Positions 17,664-25,984 of a stretch of DNA of 44,241 nt are shown in pieces. Positions within the stretch are counted from its first letter, which is position 1. Each line of letters begins with the position of its first letter. The position numbers and the translations under genes were made by a program. The notes under the pieces are model-generated. The model did not search any database and was not told the origin of the DNA. It saw nothing but the letters and a program-made list of their open reading frames with translations. The DNA is from Rhodospirillales bacterium (GTDB lineage Bacteria; Pseudomonadota; Alphaproteobacteria; Rhodospirillales; Magnetovibrionaceae). Where the stretch lies: positions 1-44,241 of the forward strand of contig JANLGW010000107.1 of the NCBI GenBank assembly GCA_024653965.1. Direction: 5' to 3'.

Positions 17664-18677
17664 CTATTTAATTAATGCGAGGGCAGCTTCCGTAACATCC
17701 TCAATAGATATGCCGTTCATGCATTTGTGCGATTGTTCGCACCACCCCGCATTTCCGCAAGGCGCACAGTTAACGTATTTGCAGAGCGTGGTTTGATGCT
17801 CTGGATAGCCGATGAATTCTGGGAGCGTAATCCCTCCCCACAGAATAAGTGCCTTTGCATTAACGGCACGAGCCGCATGCATCAGCCCCCCTTCGGTCCC
17901 CATGAAAAGGGTTGCTTGTTTTATGACAAGAGCAGCTTCACGGAAACTGGTCTTGTTGGTTAGGTCAATGCACCCTTTGAGGGTTCCCAACCGACCAAGT
18001 CCGATCTGCACGATCGGGATGTCTGGATGATACTCTTTAATGGTATCGCATACGGCTTGCCACCGTTGGAAGGGCCATGCCCGGAGCTCTCCAAACCAGT
18101 CGCAGTTGGTATCAGGTTCGACAACGATAAAAGGGCCATTCAAGCTTGCCGTAGCAAGCAAGTTCTGTACGTGCTCATGTTCAGTTTGATCAAAATACAA
18201 TTTTGGGGTAGCGGGAGTGTCCTTAACACCGAAGTGTTTGGCCATAGCATGTTCTGCGCGTCCTGTTTTCCAAAAGGTTTTCCGGCGTGTTTGGTGTGAA
18301 GCATATGAGTGGCATTGCATATCAATATGCACGAAGTGCTGTCCAGCATTCGCGTGGACCAGTTCAGACTTTTTAAAAATATAACTTTCGTACATTTGCC
18401 GCCAAGCGGGCACTTTTAAAAAGACTTTCAAACCATTGTCTAATATGCGGTCCATTTTTGTTTTGTTTGATATCGGCAAAAAGTGGATATCAGGATTGCC
18501 TTGAAAGACAACATCATGTTCACAACTTTGTGAGCGATCATAGAGGTAGCCAGCCATCAAGTCAGATATTCCCGGAAGAAAGCAGGCAACAGGTTTGGCA
18601 TTATCATGCTTACGTATAGCAGATAAAACAGATGTCCAAATAAGGTTTCCTCCGTATCCCATTATGTTGTCTTTCAT
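17664..18677 (-). CDS. Family 9 glycosyltransferase-like (heptosyltransferase fold)
   Basis: This 337-residue protein resembles GT9 / ADP-heptose:LPS heptosyltransferase-type enzymes. The first residues MKDNIMGYGGNLIWTSVL resemble the GDxxL/VT start of that fold, and FMGTEGGLMHAARAVNAKAL near residue 275 matches the C-terminal GxxGxxHxA donor motif. A Cys-rich end (CAPCGNAGWCEQSHKC) could bind metal. ATG 18677 is chosen because it lies 14 bases past the upstream stop; an open frame to 18788 would overlap the previous gene by nearly 100 bases with no family residues. No clear ribosome site is seen. The sugar may not be heptose. Confidence 0.72.
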   Translation of the reverse strand: MKDNIMGYGGNLIWTSVLSAIRKHDNAKPVACFLPGISDLMAGYLYDRSQSCEHDVVFQGNPDIHFLPISNKTKMDRILDNGLKVFLKVPAWRQMYESYIFKKSELVHANAGQHFVHIDMQCHSYASHQTRRKTFWKTGRAEHAMAKHFGVKDTPATPKLYFDQTEHEHVQNLLATASLNGPFIVVEPDTNCDWFGELRAWPFQRWQAVCDTIKEYHPDIPIVQIGLGRLGTLKGCIDLTNKTSFREAALVIKQATLFMGTEGGLMHAARAVNAKALILWGGITLPEFIGYPEHQTTLCKYVNCAPCGNAGWCEQSHKCMNGISIEDVTEAALALIK

Positions 18678-18690
18678 AAATTGTAAATGA

Positions 18691-19623
18691 TCAGTAATCC
18701 CACGGCACAGGGGTATCGATAAATTTGATGGGGGCGTTGTTTTCGATGAGCATTCTATTTGCGCCAGCCCAAGGAAGCCCCGCTGCAAAAGCTGCCCAGC
18801 GGGAAAACGTGCTCGTTGACGGGCCTATCAGGCGGTCACAAGACATCATTGCGCACAAATCATCCATTTGGTCACCTTCGTTGATGTAGGCATTTAGGCC
18901 ATGAAAGGCGTCTTTAATCTCTTGATAACGTGCATTACTTCTAAATGATTCGTCTGAAAATATAACAAATACGGTTGTCGTGGAGTCGAAGTCGAGATTG
19001 TTTTTGATGTATTCTGCAAACAAGTGTGGAGGAATAAAATTATTGTTTTTTGGCTTACCGCTACTAGCTGCTTGATTGAAATCGCTTAAGCGGCTGTGGA
19101 CGCCTATAACGAGAGAAAATTTGCTCTTCCAAGACTGACGAACGATGGACCACTTTTCACTTAAACTCTGGGGTAGTTCAAAGAACTTAGTTATTTCTGT
19201 TCGATGCTTCAGTACCCATTCTGGACAGCGCATTTTAAAGCCATTTAAGATTATGGTTGCGTGGCTGTCGTTAAAAATACGGAAGTCGTTTGTGTCGAGC
19301 CGGGCGATATCAGGATCCCCACTGCCCCAGTTCTGACACCAAAAATTACCAAGAGTCCCTGTGTTTCGTGGGCGTGTTTTATGCAGAAGTTTGAGAACCA
19401 TGGGGTTGGCAAGAAAGGACTCTGGGAGTGGCGGCATAGAGCCGTCTTCACGTAATGGATAGGTGGGAAGAGGCGTATTGGCGAGCCGTGGAAATTTGGC
19501 GGCAACATCAAGCAGTCCCCAGTCCACGACGGTTTCCCCATACTCAAGGGCAGCGGCATAAACATGGGCACGCGAAAACAGTCTGTTTCCAAGCTGACCG
19601 TTACGATTAATATTAAACCACAT
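18691..19623 (-). CDS. Fucosyltransferase-like protein (GT11-like)
   Basis: This 310-residue protein resembles alpha-1,2-fucosyltransferases of family GT11. NRNGQLGNRLFSRAHVYAAA matches the N-terminal GGLGNQLFQYA pattern, VIGVHSRLSDF matches the HxRRxD donor-binding region with some divergence, and GPSTSTFSRWAAFAAG matches the C-terminal STFSWW pattern. An AAGGA ribosome site lies 6 bases before the ATG. GDP-L-fucose genes (gmd, fcl) at the left end of the window could supply the donor. The HSRLSD sequence lacks the second Arg of HxRRxD, so donor use may differ. The family call is by motif recognition only. Confidence 0.68.
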   Translation of the reverse strand: MWFNINRNGQLGNRLFSRAHVYAAALEYGETVVDWGLLDVAAKFPRLANTPLPTYPLREDGSMPPLPESFLANPMVLKLLHKTRPRNTGTLGNFWCQNWGSGDPDIARLDTNDFRIFNDSHATIILNGFKMRCPEWVLKHRTEITKFFELPQSLSEKWSIVRQSWKSKFSLVIGVHSRLSDFNQAASSGKPKNNNFIPPHLFAEYIKNNLDFDSTTTVFVIFSDESFRSNARYQEIKDAFHGLNAYINEGDQMDDLCAMMSCDRLIGPSTSTFSRWAAFAAGLPWAGANRMLIENNAPIKFIDTPVPWDY

Positions 19624-19642
19624 GCTGAATCCTTAATGAGAT

Positions 19643-19660
19643 CAACTTTAAATAAAGTTG
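19643..19660. repeat. Perfect 8-bp inverted repeat between two genes
   Basis: CAACTTTA (19643-19650) and TAAAGTTG (19653-19660) are separated by two bases. The palindrome lies 4 bases after the stop of the methyltransferase and 19 bases before the ATG of the fucosyltransferase-like gene. There is no T-run, so it is not a normal terminator. It could be a protein-binding site or chance in AT-rich DNA. Confidence 0.5.
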
Positions 19661-19664
19661 GAAA

Positions 19665-20408
19665 CTATAGGTTTTGGTCCAGTAAAGCCCGTACGGCATC
19701 AAAGTTAGGTTTACGAGCCTCAATGTACATATAAAAGCTCAGGTGTCGAAATGGGAATGGAAATCTCTTGATCGTTACATCATTAAATAAGTACTTAATA
19801 AGCGTCACGATTTCATCGCTTGTGTTGATGTGCTCGTGCCGCATGACGGGGGCGTAGTCGAGGTGGTGGCGAAGATAAAAGGCAAGTCCTGAGACGTATC
19901 TCCAGCCAAGATACCAAGCCAGCTCCCCTTCGCATGGAATTCCAGCTTGAAACGTGCCGCCATCCCTTAAGTGAGTACATAAAACGGATAGATCCCTTGG
20001 CAGGTTGAGCATGTGTTCAAGGACCGCGATAGAGATTATTCTGTCATAGCTGGTGTCAGGCTCAATATCTCGGATTTCAGTGTAAACCTTGCGTACCAAA
20101 TGTATGTTTTGGCCTTCGTTGAGTAGAAACTCAGATGGTTCGATAACATCATAAGGATTTGATAGATTTTCATAAGACAGATGGTTGAGAGTACCGGCAC
20201 CAACTTCCAAGATTGGCCCCGAGCTTTGATACGTAGCCACTCTTTTATGCATCCAAGATTCGAGCTTTTGCGTCAGGGAAGAAACCGTGTTAGTGCCCTC
20301 TCTATTTGCAATGTATTCAGTCTCGAATATTTTTTTGTAGGCATCTGCCAAAGGCGGCCTAGTTTTGGGAAAGGACTGTAAAATGCGATTGATGTTGTCA
20401 TTGCTCAT
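19665..20408 (-). CDS. Class I SAM-dependent methyltransferase
   Basis: This 247-residue protein has motif I as GPILEVGAGTLNHLSYENL (near residue 65), an acidic residue in VIEPSEFLL and motif IV as YDRIISIAVLEHMLNLP. The LRDGGTFQAGIPCEGELAWY segment follows where these enzymes place motif post-I/VI. It sits between the GT-C enzyme and the fucosyltransferase-like gene with short gaps (48 and 41 bp). It is AT-rich, like its neighbours. The methyl acceptor is unknown, most likely a sugar hydroxyl or amine of the glycan. Confidence 0.82.
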   Translation of the reverse strand: MSNDNINRILQSFPKTRPPLADAYKKIFETEYIANREGTNTVSSLTQKLESWMHKRVATYQSSGPILEVGAGTLNHLSYENLSNPYDVIEPSEFLLNEGQNIHLVRKVYTEIRDIEPDTSYDRIISIAVLEHMLNLPRDLSVLCTHLRDGGTFQAGIPCEGELAWYLGWRYVSGLAFYLRHHLDYAPVMRHEHINTSDEIVTLIKYLFNDVTIKRFPFPFRHLSFYMYIEARKPNFDAVRALLDQNL

Positions 20409-20456
20409 ATTGTCAGCCCATTGTCATCATACTTAAATTTCAGTGGATTTATGATC

Positions 20457-22184
20457 TTAACAGCCAATGGATAGCCCGGGTTGAGCGCGCGTGAAAGTGC
20501 CGTCAAATCCATTCCAAACCCACAAGGGGGCGCCAACTCTTGATTCAATAACGGTTTTGGGGGCTTCACACGATGCGTAGGTAGCGATCTGCCCATCCCA
20601 CTTCACCAAGAGTTTTGTTGGGCGGGAAACGAACCAGCGGGTATTCCATTCCTTAATCGTCAGTTTGTCTGACTCAGAAACAGCCTGGCCCCAAAAAGCA
20701 GACATAGCAAAAGGGCCCATTTGCATATTGGTTTCGATGGCCGGAACCCAACCGTCTTGTTCTGGCCCTATGTATAGGTATAGTGCTTGATCTCCAAGCT
20801 CTCCAAATTCAATTTTAGGCGCATTGTCATGGGCTTGCTGCTGAATGCTCCAGGCGTTGTGCCATTCAGCTCCGCGAAATACAGTACCCATGAGTAAGGT
20901 GCCCCATAAAAGAGTGCCCAGTGTCTTGGTAAGTTTGGGGCTTATGCCTGTCTCAAGAATGGTGGCCGTACATAAGGCAATCAGCATGGCAATCCAGATG
21001 TTTATAACAATCAGCACACGACCGCCAATGCCGGTAGACCACATAACGTAGTGACCTGCGGCATAAGCTACCCCTCCCAAACACAAGCCGATGAGGCAAA
21101 GGACGATGGCCATCAAGACAAAATGCTTGTAGTGGTCTTTGGCGGCATTCAAGGCGAACCCAGAAAATATTAAAAGCGTGACAATCAGTGGTAGTGTTAA
21201 GACGGCAGTTTCCAAAAATGCCATGGGAAGCGGCAATGTGACGGCAATCGCACATGTGATCAAAGCGGCCCAAAACAATACCGTGCCGATTAGCTTGTAT
21301 GGATTTGTTGACTGAGGTTTTTTTAGAATGAACTTTGCAAAAATAAAAATGGAGAGGCTAAAGGCAATAAAAACACAGACTGTTACAGCCGAAGTTGTCA
21401 ACCATGATATGCCCAGGTTACGTGCGCCAAAACCGAACCAGTGAAAAAAGGTTTCGATGAAATCAGCGTTGAAGGCCCGTGAGCCCTCTGCTCCGGTGGC
21501 TCTCATATATCGGTTGAACCCCAAGGCAGAAATTTGAGCCATTCCAGCAGAGGCCATCCAAAAAAGGGTGTGGATATTGTTCCAGCCAAGGCGCCAAGCG
21601 GTAAATGCAATGATCAGAAAAATTTGCAAGTATATCGCTTCGTAGTTCAAATAGCCGATCAAGTTGAAGAAAAATACGCTGATGTAGGGCCAGGGTGAAT
21701 TTGTGGTCCATTTTTCGATCATAATCTGGCCGGATAGGCACAGAGCGATAATTGAAATTAAAGCGATTGTACCGGTCGGCCAGAAGTTGATGGGGGCACC
21801 CCATGGAAAAACAAGCCAGAAAACTCCGGCGACAGAGGCCGCCCATGTGCTTGTTTTGGGTGTAAAAACAAGGCGCAACAAGCTGGAACAGAAGTGGTAT
21901 AGCGCAATGGAAGTGGCGAAGACGATTGCAATGACGTACAGGTGCCAGACCATCGGCGAGGGCGGTAAAATTGATCCCAGCAGAAATCCGGCGAAGCGAA
22001 ATACGGGTCTGTTTTGTGCAAGTTCAAGGGCTGCCCAACGCTCAGCAGAAAAGGCGGGTGTTGTCAGGTCTGGCACCAACAGGAAAAACCAATCGTCAAC
22101 ATAAAAGCCGAGAACGAACGGGTGCCAAGCGAGTGCTGCCAGTGATGCCAAAGCCCAGAAAATATAAACACGTCTATCGACCAT
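20457..22184 (-). CDS. Multi-spanning membrane protein, probable GT-C glycosyltransferase
   Basis: This 575-residue protein has roughly eleven membrane segments up to about residue 440 and a soluble C-terminal part (about 445-575), probably periplasmic. The first loop after helix 1 contains FYVDDWFFL, an acidic pair where GT-C enzymes keep their catalytic Asp. That topology is typical of polyprenyl-phosphate-sugar-dependent transferases such as O-antigen-modifying enzymes. A GtrB/DPM-type polyprenyl-phosphate glycosyltransferase two genes upstream (24144-25157) could make the donor. It starts one base after the amidotransferase 3 stop. No family name is certain. Confidence 0.7.
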   Translation of the reverse strand: MVDRRVYIFWALASLAALAWHPFVLGFYVDDWFFLLVPDLTTPAFSAERWAALELAQNRPVFRFAGFLLGSILPPSPMVWHLYVIAIVFATSIALYHFCSSLLRLVFTPKTSTWAASVAGVFWLVFPWGAPINFWPTGTIALISIIALCLSGQIMIEKWTTNSPWPYISVFFFNLIGYLNYEAIYLQIFLIIAFTAWRLGWNNIHTLFWMASAGMAQISALGFNRYMRATGAEGSRAFNADFIETFFHWFGFGARNLGISWLTTSAVTVCVFIAFSLSIFIFAKFILKKPQSTNPYKLIGTVLFWAALITCAIAVTLPLPMAFLETAVLTLPLIVTLLIFSGFALNAAKDHYKHFVLMAIVLCLIGLCLGGVAYAAGHYVMWSTGIGGRVLIVINIWIAMLIALCTATILETGISPKLTKTLGTLLWGTLLMGTVFRGAEWHNAWSIQQQAHDNAPKIEFGELGDQALYLYIGPEQDGWVPAIETNMQMGPFAMSAFWGQAVSESDKLTIKEWNTRWFVSRPTKLLVKWDGQIATYASCEAPKTVIESRVGAPLWVWNGFDGTFTRAQPGLSIGC

Positions 22185-22185
22185 C

Positions 22186-24108
22186 TTAAAAAACTACTCT
22201 TTGCAGGTCCGTCAGTGGCGGATGAGGGTTCTTGCGTAAAATCCGTGCGTGATACCAAGCGACCAATGTCATAAGGCCCCACAACTCAAAACCCAACTGG
22301 GCTTTACCAGACATGTGTAGGTCTTTTGCTTTGATGACCTCGGCAGCATTTAAAAAGGATAGGTCCTTTAGCCGCGTTGGCGACAAGAGGTCTTCCGCCA
22401 AGTGGCGGGCCTCATCGCGGAGCCAGCGGTGAATGGGAATGCTAAACCCTTGCTTCTTGGCTTCGCTGACGTGGTGCCCGAGTTTGCGCTCGGCTAGTTT
22501 CCTGAGGGCATGCTTTGGCTTGCCGAACAGGGGTGTTTTCAGATGATCAGGGAGCGCCAATGCAAATTCAGCCAGCGGAGGGAAGAGGAAGGGTGCTCGT
22601 GCCTCTAAGCCAAATGCCATGGTCATGCGGTCGGTTTTGGTCAAGATATCATTGGGGAGGTAATCGGCAATATCAGCCTTCTGCAAATCGAGAAGGCTGG
22701 GGTAGGGGGCAAGGTTGTGCCGAGAGGTCAATAGTTTAAGTGCATCTTGTGCGGCTTTCTTGGCGGCATCGTCAAAAACAAAGTTCTTGGCATCATGGGG
22801 TAGCCAAGTGCCGTTCCAGGAAAAATGTGCTTGAGCGGAATTCAGGTTTGCCGCACGCAAAAAACGCGATGCTTTGTAACTGGTGCTGACTTTTGTCGGA
22901 GATACGGGGATCATCTTTGCTAACCCGCTCAGTGCATTACGAATGGGTTGGGGCAAGAAGCGCATCGTTGAGCGGTGAATGGCGGTCGCTTGGTATGTTA
23001 AATAGCCGCCGAATAGTTCATCGCCACCATCGCCGCTGAGCGCGACTTTATAATCCTTTGCAACTTCCCGCGCCAAAGTCCACACGGCAAGTGCCGAGGA
23101 ATCGGCAAGCGGGTCATCCAGCCGTTCAACGATGGATACAAAATCCTCTAAGGCATCGCTGGTTAAAGTCACGCGGCGTATTTTTAGGCCGAGGGATTGA
23201 GCGACCCGTTTTGCATTGCTAAATTCGCTATACGTTGGAACATCAAAATCAAGACAGTAAGCGTCCTTGATGTCACTCTGACGAACAGCACTCTCGGCAA
23301 CCAAGGATGAATCAATTCCTCCGGACAAAAAAATGGTGACAGGGACATCGCTACGCAAAGCCATGCTGACGGCGTTGTCCACGAGATTTTCTAATTGACC
23401 AAGAGCTTCTTCTAAGTTGGCGTTGATATTGGGATGTTCGGGAGGAGTCCAATAACGATCTTCTGTAATACCATTGATGCTGTATCTCCTCCATGTGGCG
23501 GGAGGGAGACGTCTAATGCCTTTTGCCAAGGTGCGATTCCCTGGCACATAGTTGAGGCACAAATATCCTCCTAATGCTTCAAGATCGATGTCGGCATGAA
23601 AATCTTTAAGACGGAAAAATGCGCCGAGTTCTGAAGAAAATGTTACACCGCCATTCTCTTCAAAAAGAAACAAAGGTTTTTCGCCGAAACGGTCACGTGC
23701 GACAAATAAGTCTCCGTTGGTGAGGTCAGAGATTGCAAAGGCAAACATGCCCTGTAACTTCAGACATACATCTGCACCCCACTTGCGATAGCCTTCAATA
23801 ATGACTTCTGTATCGGAGTTGGTTATGAAGGTGTGGCCATAAGATTGTAACTCAGACTTTAGCTCCAGATAATTATAGATTTCACCATTGAACACAATCA
23901 CATATTGGCGGTCATGGCTGCTCATAGGCTGCAGACCATTCGCAATATCAATGATGGACAGTCTGCGATGACCGAAAAAAAAGTAATCTTCCGACCACCA
24001 TGCACCACTGTCCGGACCTCTATGTTTTAGGTCATTGGTCGCGGCGCACAGGTGTTGGAGATCACCGAGGTTGCGATCAGGAGCGTATCGACCAAACATA
24101 CCGCACAT
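22186..24108 (-). CDS. asnB: Asparagine synthase (glutamine-hydrolysing)-like amidotransferase (copy 3)
   Basis: This 640-residue enzyme begins MCGMFG with Cys2 as glutaminase nucleophile and has RRLSIIDIANGLQPM, NGEIYNY (74-80) and NSDTEVIIEGY. The synthetase domain shows SGGIDSS (262-268), DDPLADSS and SGDGGDE, close to canonical. The C-terminal basic segment AKKQGFSIPIHRWLRDE is usual for the family. It is tightly followed by the GT-C gene. Three such genes in one glycan locus make carboxylate amidation of sugar acids more likely than housekeeping asparagine synthesis. Its AT-rich sequence differs from copies 1 and 2, suggesting separate acquisition. Confidence 0.9.
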   Translation of the reverse strand: MCGMFGRYAPDRNLGDLQHLCAATNDLKHRGPDSGAWWSEDYFFFGHRRLSIIDIANGLQPMSSHDRQYVIVFNGEIYNYLELKSELQSYGHTFITNSDTEVIIEGYRKWGADVCLKLQGMFAFAISDLTNGDLFVARDRFGEKPLFLFEENGGVTFSSELGAFFRLKDFHADIDLEALGGYLCLNYVPGNRTLAKGIRRLPPATWRRYSINGITEDRYWTPPEHPNINANLEEALGQLENLVDNAVSMALRSDVPVTIFLSGGIDSSLVAESAVRQSDIKDAYCLDFDVPTYSEFSNAKRVAQSLGLKIRRVTLTSDALEDFVSIVERLDDPLADSSALAVWTLAREVAKDYKVALSGDGGDELFGGYLTYQATAIHRSTMRFLPQPIRNALSGLAKMIPVSPTKVSTSYKASRFLRAANLNSAQAHFSWNGTWLPHDAKNFVFDDAAKKAAQDALKLLTSRHNLAPYPSLLDLQKADIADYLPNDILTKTDRMTMAFGLEARAPFLFPPLAEFALALPDHLKTPLFGKPKHALRKLAERKLGHHVSEAKKQGFSIPIHRWLRDEARHLAEDLLSPTRLKDLSFLNAAEVIKAKDLHMSGKAQLGFELWGLMTLVAWYHARILRKNPHPPLTDLQRVVF

Positions 24109-24143
24109 GAGCTTCTATTCTTATTTCATTCTGATCGAGGATG

Positions 24144-25157
24144 TTACTCGTCAGCGTTCTGAATGTTGCTGGTGGTCCACTCATTTCGGATTTTATAGGG
24201 CGTGCGGCCACCAGCGGTGAAATACATGCGCGCAGTTAACTCACTCAGAATACCTGCTATGATAAACTGTAGTGAAGCAAGATACATGACTGCGCAGATC
24301 ACAAACAATCCACTATGGACCCGCACGACAGGTAGCCCTGTCATTATAAAAATGTACAGCAGGTAGAGTGCAATCAGGGATGCACTGCCAAAGGTCAGAA
24401 TAGCTATTTTGCCAAAAATTCGGATCGGACGATCTAAGTATCTTGTGTAGAAATATAGAAAAAATAGATCAATAAAAACGTTCAGCGTGCGGCTGATACC
24501 GTAATTTGATTCCCCATGTGGGCGCTCAATGTTTTGGATTGGCACTTCTTCAATACGTGCCCCGGCAACCTTTGCAAAAACGGGGACAAAGCGATGGTTT
24601 TCACCGAGCAATAGAATGTCGTCTAGGATATCTTTACGGTAGGCCCGAAAGGTTGTCCCAATATCGTGAATGACGAGGCCAGACACTTTACGAATAAGCA
24701 TGTTGGCGACGCGAGACGGCCAGCGACGAACGATGCCTTCTTGACGGTCATGGCGCCAGCCACACGCCACGTCCACGCCACTCTCAATTTTTTCGAGAAA
24801 TAGCGGAATGTCTTCAGGGAAATGCTGGAGATCAGCATCGAGGGAGATAATAATTTCCCCCCTTGCAGCATCAAAACCTGCCTGCAATGCGGCCGTTTGC
24901 CCAAAATTACTACGCAGTTCGATAACCCGTAGCCGGGGCTCTTTTTGGGCGAGCTTAAGGGCGACTTTAAGACTGTTATCCTGGCTGCCATCGTCAATGA
25001 AAATTAATTCAAAAGTATAGCCAGTGACTTTCTGATCAATCACAGCCTGTAGGCGTTCCAACAGAATCGGCAGAGCATCTTGTTCGTTGAAAACAGGTAT
25101 AACAATGCTGACCAGTTCTGCAGCACCTTTATGTGACTGACTGTTTGTAACGTTCAT
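24144..25157 (-). CDS. Polyprenyl-phosphate glycosyltransferase, DPM/GtrB/ArnC-like
   Basis: This 337-residue GT2 protein has the DPM1-like arrangement: VSIVIPVFNEQDALPILLER, FIDDGSQDNS, SNFGQTAALQAGFDAA, the DAD metal site in ISLDADLQHFPEDIP, and DIGTTFRAYRKD. Two hydrophobic hairpin segments follow at about 245-275 and 285-310, as in GtrB. It probably moves a sugar from a nucleotide donor onto undecaprenyl phosphate at the cytoplasmic face. The GT-C enzyme encoded two genes downstream is a natural user of the product. It overlaps the upstream methyltransferase by ATGA. No GtrA-type flippase is seen nearby. Confidence 0.88.
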   Translation of the reverse strand: MNVTNSQSHKGAAELVSIVIPVFNEQDALPILLERLQAVIDQKVTGYTFELIFIDDGSQDNSLKVALKLAQKEPRLRVIELRSNFGQTAALQAGFDAARGEIIISLDADLQHFPEDIPLFLEKIESGVDVACGWRHDRQEGIVRRWPSRVANMLIRKVSGLVIHDIGTTFRAYRKDILDDILLLGENHRFVPVFAKVAGARIEEVPIQNIERPHGESNYGISRTLNVFIDLFFLYFYTRYLDRPIRIFGKIAILTFGSASLIALYLLYIFIMTGLPVVRVHSGLFVICAVMYLASLQFIIAGILSELTARMYFTAGGRTPYKIRNEWTTSNIQNADE

Positions 25158-25984
25158 GTGCCTAGGTCCTTTGGCTTTACTCCGATAGCAACCCAGCTAT
25201 AGCCCATCCGGTCATGGATTTCGACTGAAAAAGGGGCTAGGTGAAGAAGGGCGGATGCTTCGTCACGCGTATAATATTTTGCATAAGCGGGTTTGAGTTG
25301 ATCGTAGATGACGAGACGGCGCTTGTCTTTGGGGATTTTATCGAGAACGCCTGTCATGTACGCCTTAAGGGGTAAGGACCAGGGCCATCTTTTAGCCACT
25401 TGGATGTAGCCCCATAAGGGAAATTCCAGAAGCCATGCTAGGCCCGCCACCATTTTTGAAGTCATGCACCTGGAGATAAGGCGCAGGGGAAGCGCTAGCG
25501 CAAGATAGGCCCGACTGCCTTCTTTGCCATAAAGCCAAACAATGAATTGGCCACCGGGTTTTAATGCCTCATAAGCCGCCTTAATGACAGGTTCAGGTGT
25601 GGGGATATGGTGCACGACGCCAATGCTTATGATGAAATCTAAGTTGAGGTCCCGTGGCAAAGCCGCCCCCTGAATGTTGAGAGCCGTTATACGGGGGTCA
25701 CCCTCAAACCGATTTTCAATGACAGAAATGGCCTGTGAGGGCTCAACCGCATAAACGTGTTTTGCTCCCATTTCCAATAAACCGGCGGCAAATCGACCGG
25801 TTCCTGAGCCTATATCGGCGACCCTGGCGTTGGTGAAGTGCGAGGTGTCAAAAGGTTTGATGAAGTCGGCGAGCAGTTCGGCGGAGCCAAAGTATCCATC
25901 CGTATTGTCATAGGTTGTCCACTGTGTCCCAAAGTCATTGATGGTTCTTTGGGAGAGGGGAGATTGGTCACTTTGATCGGTCAT
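25154..25984 (-). CDS. Class I SAM-dependent methyltransferase
   Basis: This 276-residue protein opens with NDFGTQWTTYDNTDGYFGS, a start common in glycan-locus methyltransferases. Motif I is VADIGSGTGRFAAGLLEMGA, the acidic residue is in AVEPSQAI and motif IV is FIISIGVVHHIPTPE, with the LKPGGQFIVWLYGKEG stretch after it. The middle section (about 165-215) has amphipathic or hydrophobic helices. It overlaps the SGNH gene upstream and the GtrB-like gene downstream by four bases each, so the three products should be made together. The substrate is not evident. Confidence 0.85.
   Translation of the reverse strand: MTDQSDQSPLSQRTINDFGTQWTTYDNTDGYFGSAELLADFIKPFDTSHFTNARVADIGSGTGRFAAGLLEMGAKHVYAVEPSQAISVIENRFEGDPRITALNIQGAALPRDLNLDFIISIGVVHHIPTPEPVIKAAYEALKPGGQFIVWLYGKEGSRAYLALALPLRLISRCMTSKMVAGLAWLLEFPLWGYIQVAKRWPWSLPLKAYMTGVLDKIPKDKRRLVIYDQLKPAYAKYYTRDEASALLHLAPFSVEIHDRMGYSWVAIGVKPKDLGT

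Noticed and set aside
17447-17671. 74-codon plus-strand frame in the large gap
   Set aside because: It runs into the end of the GT9-like gene on the opposite strand and has no recognisable family or ribosome site.
18678-18788. 37-codon N-terminal extension of the GT9-like gene
   Set aside because: It overlaps the end of the fucosyltransferase-like gene by nearly 100 bases and carries no family residues.
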